This document shows, in pieces, positions 1 through 5,619 of a stretch of DNA of 5,619 bases (the first letter of the stretch is position 1; each line of letters starts with the position of its first letter). This stretch comes from Gemmatimonadota bacterium (GTDB taxonomy: Bacteria > Gemmatimonadota > Gemmatimonadetes > Palauibacterales > Palauibacteraceae), in contig JARFPW010000097.1 of assembly GCA_029288095.1 (NCBI GenBank), positions 1 through 5,619 of the forward strand. Reading direction: 5' to 3'. Position numbers and translations under genes: made by a program. The notes under the pieces were generated by a model. The model was not told the origin of the DNA. It did not search any database and was given only the letters and a program-made list of their open reading frames with translations.

Positions 1-1
1 T

Positions 2-1246
2 GCGCTGTTCCGGAACGACGGGGACAAGTTCGTCGATGTCACATCCGCGGCGGGGTTGCCGATCGATTCCGCCTGGGGCGCTTCGACGGTGTTTCTGGAT
101 TATGACGCGGACGGCTGGCTCGATCTGTTCGTCGCCAACTACGTGACGATGGACAAGCCCGTCAGCTGCCCCGCCCCCTCGGGCTCGGCGGAGTACTGCG
201 GACCCATGGCCTACCCCGGCGCTCGTGATCGGCTGTACCGAAATACCGGCGGGGGCGCATTCGAGGACGTTACCGAGTCTTCGGGAATCGGCTCGCGCAT
301 CGGACGGGGGTTGGGTGTGGTGGCTGCCGATCTGGACGGTGATCAACTGCTCGACATCTACGTCGCCAACGACGGCGAGCCGAACTTCCTGTGGCGCAAT
401 CTCGGGGATGGCACCTTCGAGGAAGTAGCGGTTCGAAGTGGCGTCGCGGTAAACGCCTCCGGGGTCGCGGAAGCCGGCATGGGAATCGCCATCGGCGACG
501 TCGATGCGGACGGAGCCGTCGACCTGTTCCTGACGCACCTCGGCGGCGAGAGCAACACTCTCTACCGGAATGCCGGAGACGGGAGCTTCGTGGATGAGAC
601 CGTTCGGCGCGGGCTCCAGGCGGCGAGCATTCCGTACACGGGTTTCGGCACGGGAATGTTCGATCTCGAGAACGACGGGGATCTGGATATCCTGGTGGCC
701 AACGGCCGCATCAACAGGGGACCCACTGCGGCCGGCGCACCTGAGGGGTTCTTCGCCGACTACGCAGAGCCCAATTCCCTGTTCATCAATGATGGGCACG
801 GGCTGTATCGCGACGCGTCCGCCGAGCATCCCGTGTTGCGCGATCGTCCGGGAATGAGCCGAGGCCTCGCCCTCGGCGATGTCGACAACGACGGCGCGAT
901 CGAGGCCGTGATCATGGAGACGGGACGCGAACTGCGTGTCGCGGGAAGCCGGGCTCCGCCGGGTCACTGGATCGGGTTTCGGGTGGTTGATCCGGAGCTC
1001 GGCGGTCGGGACATGATCGGCTCCCGAGTCACGATATGGTGGAATGGGCGCACCGCGACGCGCTGGGCAAACCCCGGCTACGGTTTCATGTCGAGCAACG
1101 ATCCCCGAGTGCTGTTCGGCCTCGGGACCAGGCCTTCGGTCGATAGCGTGGAGGTCAGGTGGCCGGGCGGCTCCGCGGAGATATTCGAAGGCGGCCCCGC
1201 GGATCAGTGGCTCGAGGTGTCGCGGGGATCGGGAACCGAGCGATGA
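2..1246 (+). CDS. CRTAC1-like VCBS/FG-GAP repeat protein with C-terminal ASPIC/UnbV domain (5' partial)
   Basis: The 3' part of a predicted secreted beta-propeller-type protein; 414 residues are in the window and the true start is upstream. The frame is open from base 2 and reads ALFRNDGDKFVDVTSAAGL, a normal FG-GAP repeat, so the TTG at 56 is internal and not a start. Five calcium-loop motifs of the DxDxDG type lie at window residues 33-41 (DYDADGWLD), 110-118 (DLDGDQLLD), 166-174 (DVDADGAVD), 221-229 (DLENDGDLD) and 293-301 (DVDNDGAIE). They are interleaved with LYRN-type strands such as RLYRNTGGGAFEDVT. Cys56 and Cys66 (SCPAP...EYCGP) lie in the insert typical of this family. Residues about 321-408 form an ASPIC/UnbV domain: GHWIGFRV, IGSRVTIWWNG, SSNDPRVLFGLG, VDSVEVRWPGG. 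Known for the family: extracellular, calcium-binding, no defined catalysis. The stop overlaps the next start (ATGA), implying an operon with the TPR gene. The family call is secure; the cellular role is unknown. Confidence 0.93.
   Translation, partial: ALFRNDGDKFVDVTSAAGLPIDSAWGASTVFLDYDADGWLDLFVANYVTMDKPVSCPAPSGSAEYCGPMAYPGARDRLYRNTGGGAFEDVTESSGIGSRIGRGLGVVAADLDGDQLLDIYVANDGEPNFLWRNLGDGTFEEVAVRSGVAVNASGVAEAGMGIAIGDVDADGAVDLFLTHLGGESNTLYRNAGDGSFVDETVRRGLQAASIPYTGFGTGMFDLENDGDLDILVANGRINRGPTAAGAPEGFFADYAEPNSLFINDGHGLYRDASAEHPVLRDRPGMSRGLALGDVDNDGAIEAVIMETGRELRVAGSRAPPGHWIGFRVVDPELGGRDMIGSRVTIWWNGRTATRWANPGYGFMSSNDPRVLFGLGTRPSVDSVEVRWPGGSAEIFEGGPADQWLEVSRGSGTER
1224..1246 (+). promoter_or_regulatory. 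Start region of the TPR gene: ATGA stop/start overlap with weak Shine-Dalgarno-like GGGGA/GGGA
   Basis: GGGGA at 1224-1228 and GGGA at 1231-1234 precede ATG 1243; the second leaves 8 bases of spacer. The upstream TGA at 1244-1246 overlaps this ATG. The arrangement supports start 1243 and termination-reinitiation coupling rather than an independent strong ribosome binding site. No promoter is visible, since this region is inside the upstream coding sequence. Confidence 0.55.
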
Positions 1247-2664
1247 GCGGGCGCCTTGTCATGCCGTTCGTCGTTCTCGCCGTACTCACCTGCGACCGCG
1301 GCCCCGAAGTGCGCGTTCCCGAGTTCGACACCACAGCAGCCGAGACGAAAGTGGCCCGGAGGCTGGGTGAGCTGCGAGCGGTGGTCGCGTCCAATCCCGA
1401 CTCCGCGCAAGCCTGGGGACTACTCGCACTCAGCCTGCACGCTCACGGCTATCCCGACGCAGCCGTCGAAGCGTACGGCGTGGCCCGAGCGTTGCGGCCC
1501 GGTACGTTTGCGTATGCTTACCTTCCGGCCACCCTGCTGGGCGATCGAGGCGACCTCGAGGCGGGAGGACTGTTCGAGCAGGCTCGCCGGCTGCGCCCCG
1601 ACTATGTGGCACTTCGGTTGCGCGAGGCAGCCTGGCAACTGAACCAGGGCAAGCCGGAGCAAGTCGTGGAGTTGTTGGACGACAGGCTGCCCCTGTCCGC
1701 GGCGCCAGTCGAGGCCCGGTTGACCCTCGCCCGCGCCGCCCTCGCCACGGGCGATCTCGAAGGATCCCGGGCTTTGCTCGAAGCGGCGGTGACCGAGGCG
1801 CCACGGGTCGGAGAGCTGCACGCGCAGTTGTCCGAGGTCTACAGGCGGCTCGGATTCGAGGAACAAGCGGAACTCGCTCGCTTGAGATCGACCGTGTTTC
1901 GCGACGAGCCCGCGACCGAAGATCCCGTTCTGGCAGCGCTCTACGCAGAGGGAGTCAGCTCGCGCTGGTACATCCTCAGGGGGCAGGGTCGGCTCGCCGC
2001 CGGCGAGCCCCTGGAAGCCGTCGCTGAATTCGAACAGGCGATCGAGGCGAATCCCGACGACGCGCACACCTGGAACCAGCTAGGGACCGCACACCAGGCT
2101 GCCGGTGACTATGAAACGGCTGCGGCGGCTCACCGCCGGGCGCTCGAGCTTCGGCCGGAGATGTCGGACGCCGCTATCAACCTGGCGTCGAGCCTGTTCC
2201 TCGGGGGTGAGCGTGAGACCGGCCTGTCTGCGGCCCGCCAGGCTGTCGAGTTCGACACGACTGCCGCGCAAGCATACCTGAACCTGGGAATGTTCGAGCA
2301 TGCGGTCGGGCGGGCGGACGCGGCGCGGGTCGCCTATTCAGCGGGGCTCGCGCGCGCACAGTTCGACCCGAGGATCGCGATCCGGCTGGCATGGATAATG
2401 GCGACGGACCGATCTACGTCTCTTCGGGACGGGCGGAGGGCCGTCGTCCTCGCCGAGACCGTTAACGAAATCGAAGGCTACCTGGAGCCGGCCAGTCTCG
2501 ATGTGCTCGCGGCCGCGTACGCCGAGTATGGAGCGTTCGAGAACGCCGTGGCGGCCGGACGGCGCGCCCAGAGCCTGGCAGCCCAGCTCGGAGACACCGC
2601 GTTCGCCGGTGCCCTGCGTGAGCGGACTGCCCTGTATGATCGAGGCCAACCGTACCGCGAGTGA
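1243..2664 (+). CDS. TPR-repeat protein, probable membrane-anchored or exported, coupled to the upstream VCBS/ASPIC gene
   Basis: A 473-residue tetratricopeptide-repeat protein, probably a protein-protein interaction scaffold. I chose ATG 1243. It overlaps the upstream stop (ATGA) and starts a short basic-then-hydrophobic segment, MSGRLVMPFVVLAVLTC, resembling a signal or lipoprotein leader with possible lipidated Cys17; Thr at -1 makes the lipobox atypical. The frame is open back to GTG 1159, but those 28 extra residues are Arg/Gly-rich and antedate the leader, so I reject that start. TPR-like helix pairs run at about residues 53-86, 87-120, 121-152, 154-187, 188-220, 239-272, 273-308 (WNQLGTAHQAAGDYETAAAAHRRALELRP, split here only for position), 309-342 and 343-376. 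The tail (about 380-473) has RLAWIMATD, DVLAAAYAEYGAFENAVAAGRRA and the end LYDRGQPYRE. This tail is familiar from TPR proteins of Planctomycetota and related phyla, where the protein usually ends in a similar PYRE-like motif. No enzymatic motif is seen. Confidence 0.92.
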   Translation: MSGRLVMPFVVLAVLTCDRGPEVRVPEFDTTAAETKVARRLGELRAVVASNPDSAQAWGLLALSLHAHGYPDAAVEAYGVARALRPGTFAYAYLPATLLGDRGDLEAGGLFEQARRLRPDYVALRLREAAWQLNQGKPEQVVELLDDRLPLSAAPVEARLTLARAALATGDLEGSRALLEAAVTEAPRVGELHAQLSEVYRRLGFEEQAELARLRSTVFRDEPATEDPVLAALYAEGVSSRWYILRGQGRLAAGEPLEAVAEFEQAIEANPDDAHTWNQLGTAHQAAGDYETAAAAHRRALELRPEMSDAAINLASSLFLGGERETGLSAARQAVEFDTTAAQAYLNLGMFEHAVGRADAARVAYSAGLARAQFDPRIAIRLAWIMATDRSTSLRDGRRAVVLAETVNEIEGYLEPASLDVLAAAYAEYGAFENAVAAGRRAQSLAAQLGDTAFAGALRERTALYDRGQPYRE

Positions 2665-2671
2665 CCCCGGA
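2665..2671. other. 7-base gap between convergent genes, with 10-bp palindrome across it
   Basis: The stop of the + strand TPR gene (2662-2664) and the stop of the - strand gene (2672-2674) are separated by seven bases. The perfect palindrome ggactagtcc covers 2669-2678 but has no loop. A weak imperfect stem pairs GACCC at 2663-2667 with GGGTC at 2686-2690 (two more G-C pairs after a bulge, loop of about 13 bases), with no T-run on either side. It could act as a weak bidirectional terminator, but I cannot support that call. Confidence 0.5.
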
Positions 2672-5619
2672 CTAGTCCACAACCCGGGTCTGAAAGCGCT
2701 CGACGAACTCAGCGTGCCCACGATCCCCCACCGGCACCCCCTCCGGGTAGTCGACCTGCCCGTGCACCGGGAACGGCTCCACCGTCTGCCCACCGAGGGT
2801 GTTGAGATCGGCGTCCTTGAGAAAGGCATCGCTGTACAGGAAGAACGTCCGGGATGTCCCCGCCGCGGGAGGAGTCAGCGCTTCGAAATCAATCGCCATC
2901 TCGTCGCCCGCGCCGAATACGACGTACTGGTCGTCAGCGGCCTTGAGCAACGAAAGGACGTCGCCGACGCGAGTGTACGCACCTGGCAGCGGGCGCCAGG
3001 GACTGTCTACCTGCAACTCCGAGTAGTCGAACCAGTGCGGCCCGTACCGCCCGCCCCGACGGTACACCCTTGAGAAGCCGCGCACGTCCAACTCTGCCCG
3101 GATCGGCTCCAGTCGGCGTGCCCGCGAGACGTCCTCCACGTCAGGGGCGGATGGTTGATAGAACACCTGGTCCCAATAGATCTCCATCGTCGTCCGGAGG
3201 CGGATCCTCGGATCGTCTGCGGGGACACCTTCCGGGAGATTCACGATGACCGTCTTGTTCTTCCCCGTGGGAAACGCGATATCCGCGTCCAGGCGGGTCC
3301 AGCCCCCGCGACCGTCGGGCACTTCCAGGTAGGGCGGCACGACGAGGCTCTCTCCGGATTGGCCGATCGCGACGTTGATGCTGGCGTCGGTCGGAAACAG
3401 CCACCCCGCGAGGAACAGCTGCGTCGGCACTCCGGCAGCTGCCTCGAGGCCGAGCACGAGATCGTGCAGTCGGGTCGTGCCCTGGTAGGGGCCCGGTTCA
3501 AACCCACCCACGAAACGGAAGTCGCGTGACGCCAGCAGGTCCAGGACGTCGAGACCCGATTCGGTAACTGCCGTTTCCGGTCGGCGAGGCGTCGTCACCG
3601 TGTACAATCCCCTGTTCGCAACGTCCGGCGTACTGAACATCTCGTTCACGTAAACGTCCGTCCCGGCCGGATGATCGACGGCGTACAGCGCCACCTCGTC
3701 CAGATAGCCGACCTCCCAGAGCTCTTCGGTGATGCGGATCTCGTAGACGCCATCACGTTCCACCAGCATCCCCGGCGGAATTCGCACGTACTCCAGGGAT
3801 GGAGCGGGCGGCGCGTACAGCGTCTCACCCGCCATGATCCCGAGAGGCATACCCAGGGCGCTCTTCCACATCATGTCCGTAACGAACTCGAAGCCATCGC
3901 CCGTCCAGACATAGAGGAACCCACATGACCCCTTGAGTACCTGCGTCTCCACCAGCAAGGCGTCCACCGGCGGACGGATCACGTTCTGAGGGACCCCGTT
4001 CGTCCATTCGATCCTGAGTACGTCCGCTTCGGATCGGGGTCCCAGTCCGAAGTGCTCGATCTCACTCGATACCACTCGAGCAATTCGCAGATCTCCGGCC
4101 GTGAGGTCGATCCGCGAACCCACTCCGAGGCGGTTCACCTTACCGCTTCCGTCGGCGAGACCGAGCAGCTGGACGCTGATGTGGTGGTTCGCGTTCCCAC
4201 CTTCGTTCCTGAGCACGAGGAGCCCGCCGGCCCGGGCTGCGATGAGATCCTGATCTCCGTCTCCGTCGAGGTCGGTCGCTACGGCGGACCCTGCCGACAT
4301 GGCCGCAGGCAGGGCGTCGGGCGCAGCCTCGAAGCCACCGCCGCCAACTCCCCTGAAAGCACTGATACTCACGTCCTGATCGCCGCCGGAAACAACCAGC
4401 AGGTCGCGCCGTCCGTCATTGTCGAAGTCAAACGGAACCATAGCCCGCGCGGGAGCTTCCGGGGCTGTCCCGGTCGCCGCCCCGAACGGGGAGAATACGC
4501 CCCCCTCGTTCATGGCGACGCGCACGCCTCTCGCGCCCGCCACGAGCAGGTCGAACTCCCCATCTGCATTGACATCGGAAACGAGCACGGAAGCCGGTGA
4601 CTCGACGCCCTGGAGCGCCGGCCCCACGTCGTAGTTACCCTGGCGAAGGTTGGACGCCACCCGGACGACGTTCCCCGCAATCGCTACCAGATCCGTGTCC
4701 CCGTCTCGATCGAAGTCCCCGAAGCCCCACTTCAGCACGTCGGTGAGGGCGGCGAGGCCAACGTCCGGCGCAACTTCCTCAAACGCCCGAACCTGAGTCT
4801 GTCGGTAGAGCCGGGCGGGACCGGCTCCTCCCACGAGAAGATCCAGATCGCCATCGTGATCCGCGTCCAGGGGAAGGACGCTGGTGATGTTCGTCCCGCG
4901 CGCTCCCGGGTCCAAAGGAGCCGGTGCCGCGTACAGGCTGTCCGTGCGGTAGAGCACCTCGAGACCGCCAGGTCCGACGGAGACCAGGTCGGCCCGAGCG
5001 TCCCCGTCGATATCGGCTGCGGCGACAGGCCGGCCCGGCACAGAACCGGTGGCTACACAACTCCCGAGTGCCCGCAGGACACCCCCGTCATTTCGGATGC
5101 ACACGAGACCCGCCGTCCCGCGAACCACGATATCCGCGTCTCCGTCTCCGTCGAAGTCGGTGAGAACCGGACGGTCGACCTCGCTCAGTGAATCGATGGG
5201 GGCGAAGCGTACGTCCCTCCATACCTCGTCAGCAGCTTCCTCGGACAACGTCAAACTTCGGAACCGCCGCAACGGAAGCGCGGCTTCGGCCTGTCCGGCG
5301 GCAAGGCGCCGCAGACCGGTTCCGTACATTGGATCCACGCGCAGAAGGTTGTGGAGGGTCCGCACGCGCGTGAGCGCCGTCTCGACCTCACCGGCGCGTG
5401 ACGCCCGCAGCGCCTGTTCCAGCTCCAGTTTCGCTTCGGCGTCGCCGCGTGGAAGCAACTGCCGCAGGTATTCGACGTGGCCGATCGCGGCATCGATCCC
5501 GCCACCCACCAGGTAGGCTTCCGCCAGGTTGAGCCGAACCGGAAGATTCGCAGGATCCCTTCGCAGGATCCGCTCGAACAGCGGTCGGGCACGGCTGGAA
5601 TCCCGGGTCGCGAGAGCCC
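2672..5619 (-). CDS. Large TPR - VCBS/FG-GAP - ASPIC/UnbV fusion protein with uncharacterised C-terminal region (5' partial)
   Basis: At least 981 residues; the start lies beyond the right edge. The frame is open from 5617 (ALATRDSSRARPLFERILR...) and passes through the GTG at 5509, which is an internal Val in AYLVGGGID. Counting from 5617: residues about 8-110 are TPR-type helices (PLFERILRRDPANLPVRLNL, ALTRVRTLHNLLRVDP). Seven calcium loops follow at 154-162 (DFDGDGDAD), 202-210 (DIDGDARAD), 251-259 (DADHDGDLD), 301-309 (DFDRDGDTD), 348-356 (DVNADGEFD), 397-405 (DFDNDGRRD) and 449-457 (DLDGDGDQD). A compact ASPIC/UnbV domain spans about 477-556 (NHHISVQLLG, LGVGSRIDL, HFGLG, VLRIEWTNGVPQN). 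The rest (563-981) is the C-terminal region listed separately. Known for these families: calcium-binding propeller-like repeats, usually extracellular. Inferred: a secreted or surface scaffold, since no catalytic motif is visible. It converges on the TPR gene with a 7-base gap. The family call is strong; function unknown. Confidence 0.93.
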   Translation of the reverse strand, partial: ALATRDSSRARPLFERILRRDPANLPVRLNLAEAYLVGGGIDAAIGHVEYLRQLLPRGDAEAKLELEQALRASRAGEVETALTRVRTLHNLLRVDPMYGTGLRRLAAGQAEAALPLRRFRSLTLSEEAADEVWRDVRFAPIDSLSEVDRPVLTDFDGDGDADIVVRGTAGLVCIRNDGGVLRALGSCVATGSVPGRPVAAADIDGDARADLVSVGPGGLEVLYRTDSLYAAPAPLDPGARGTNITSVLPLDADHDGDLDLLVGGAGPARLYRQTQVRAFEEVAPDVGLAALTDVLKWGFGDFDRDGDTDLVAIAGNVVRVASNLRQGNYDVGPALQGVESPASVLVSDVNADGEFDLLVAGARGVRVAMNEGGVFSPFGAATGTAPEAPARAMVPFDFDNDGRRDLLVVSGGDQDVSISAFRGVGGGGFEAAPDALPAAMSAGSAVATDLDGDGDQDLIAARAGGLLVLRNEGGNANHHISVQLLGLADGSGKVNRLGVGSRIDLTAGDLRIARVVSSEIEHFGLGPRSEADVLRIEWTNGVPQNVIRPPVDALLVETQVLKGSCGFLYVWTGDGFEFVTDMMWKSALGMPLGIMAGETLYAPPAPSLEYVRIPPGMLVERDGVYEIRITEELWEVGYLDEVALYAVDHPAGTDVYVNEMFSTPDVANRGLYTVTTPRRPETAVTESGLDVLDLLASRDFRFVGGFEPGPYQGTTRLHDLVLGLEAAAGVPTQLFLAGWLFPTDASINVAIGQSGESLVVPPYLEVPDGRGGWTRLDADIAFPTGKNKTVIVNLPEGVPADDPRIRLRTTMEIYWDQVFYQPSAPDVEDVSRARRLEPIRAELDVRGFSRVYRRGGRYGPHWFDYSELQVDSPWRPLPGAYTRVGDVLSLLKAADDQYVVFGAGDEMAIDFEALTPPAAGTSRTFFLYSDAFLKDADLNTLGGQTVEPFPVHGQVDYPEGVPVGDRGHAEFVERFQTRVVD
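2675..3931 (-). other. C-terminal ~420-residue region of the fusion protein (no domain name assigned)
   Basis: It begins just after the ASPIC domain with LKGSCGFLYVWTGDGFEF and VTDMMWKSALGMPLG, followed by EYVRIPPG and the segment IRITEELWEVGYLDEVALYAVDHP, then MEIYWDQVFY, GFSRVYRRGGRYGPHWFDYSE, WRPLPGAYTRVGDVLSLLKAADDQYVVFGAGDE, TFFLYSDAFLKDADLNTLGG and PFPVHGQVDYPEG. It is rich in Trp, Tyr and Phe and in short beta-strand-like stretches. From memory, a similar tail (LKGSCP-FLY-W, FVTD, YGPHWFDY, KDAD-NT, EPLPFH) recurs in Acidobacteriota-like TPR/ASPIC proteins, so it looks like a conserved module. Here the usual Pro after SC is Gly. It has one Cys, at about window residue 565. No active-site signature is recognised. 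Confidence 0.6.
4254..4275 (-). repeat. VCBS-loop DNA repeat, copy A
   Basis: A 22-base stretch encoding most of the DLDGDGDQD loop. It matches 5139-5160 with a single mismatch. It is part of the coding sequence and arises from repeated calcium loops. Confidence 0.7.
5139..5160 (-). repeat. VCBS-loop DNA repeat, copy B
   Basis: A 22-base stretch encoding the DFDGDGD part of the first calcium loop. It matches 4254-4275 except for one base (the a/g that changes Phe to Leu context). It is the most similar pair among the seven loops at DNA level. Confidence 0.7.
5547..5571 (-). repeat. 12-base direct repeat at 13-base period (ttcgcaggatcc)
   Basis: The word ttcgcaggatcc occurs at 5547-5558 and again at 5560-5571 inside the TPR part of the - strand gene. 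The period is not a multiple of three, so the copies encode different residues (ILRR and DPAN). The resulting protein still reads as a normal TPR junction. Confidence 0.7.

Noticed and set aside
56..58. TTG as start codon of the first gene
   Set aside because: The same frame is open to base 2 and encodes a normal FG-GAP segment (LFRNDGDKFVDVTSAAGL) upstream, so it is an internal Leu codon.
1159..1242. Longer N-terminus for the TPR protein from GTG 1159
   Set aside because: It lies wholly inside the ASPIC coding sequence, gives an Arg/Gly-rich stretch with no domain, and would bury the hydrophobic leader that follows ATG 1243.
1420..2067. 215-residue - strand open frame across the TPR gene
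   Set aside because: Antisense shadow of a codon-biased GC-rich gene; no recognisable domain, and the + strand reading is clearly TPR.
2663..2690. Intrinsic terminator at the convergent junction
   Set aside because: The stem is short with a bulge and there is no T-run on either strand, so the evidence is too weak to list it as a terminator.
2501..3073. 190-residue + strand open frame crossing the convergent junction
   Set aside because: It spans the 3' ends of two well-supported genes in other frames, and its translation shows no family features.
4052..4600. 182-residue + strand open frame antisense to VCBS loops
   Set aside because: Its acidic/valine pattern is the reverse-complement reading of repeated calcium loops; no independent start signal or domain.
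5507..5509. GTG as start codon of the - strand gene
   Set aside because: The frame stays open to the window edge and encodes TPR sequence upstream; the GTG is an internal Val.
5547..5571. Frameshifting 13-base duplication in the - strand gene
   Set aside because: The protein across it reads as an ordinary TPR junction (LFERILRRDPANLPVRLNL), so nothing indicates a recent insertion or a broken frame.

Overview
The window is GC-rich with strongly G/C-ending codons and is coding almost throughout. It holds three genes and no RNA genes, mobile elements or CRISPR array. Two of the three genes run off the window edges. The protein families (VCBS/FG-GAP calcium-loop repeats, ASPIC/UnbV domains, TPR proteins with a characteristic C-terminal tail) are typical of high-GC bacteria such as Acidobacteriota, Gemmatimonadota and Planctomycetota-like lineages. 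The exact phylum cannot be settled from this sequence.

Layout. On the + strand, positions 2-1246 carry the 3' part of a CRTAC1-like VCBS/ASPIC protein whose start lies upstream of the window. Its stop overlaps the start of a TPR-repeat protein (1243-2664) in an ATGA overlap, so the two form a translationally coupled pair. Seven bases after that second stop, the 3' end of a very long - strand gene is met head-on. This gene occupies 2672 to the right edge, and its start lies beyond 5619. It encodes a TPR + seven VCBS-type calcium loops + ASPIC/UnbV + a C-terminal region of about 420 residues with no domain name I can give.

How the genes fit together. The + strand pair supplies VCBS/ASPIC and TPR parts as two separate coupled proteins, while the - strand gene supplies TPR, VCBS and ASPIC parts as one polypeptide. 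This split-versus-fused arrangement suggests that TPR and VCBS/ASPIC modules act together, probably outside the cytoplasm (propeller-like calcium-binding repeats, paired cysteines, an apparent membrane-targeting N-terminus on the TPR protein). No enzyme active site is visible, so substrate and process are unknown. I did not see a convincing new defence, biosynthetic or mobile system. The most interesting items are the split/fused pairing and the uncharacterised C-terminal region of the - strand protein.
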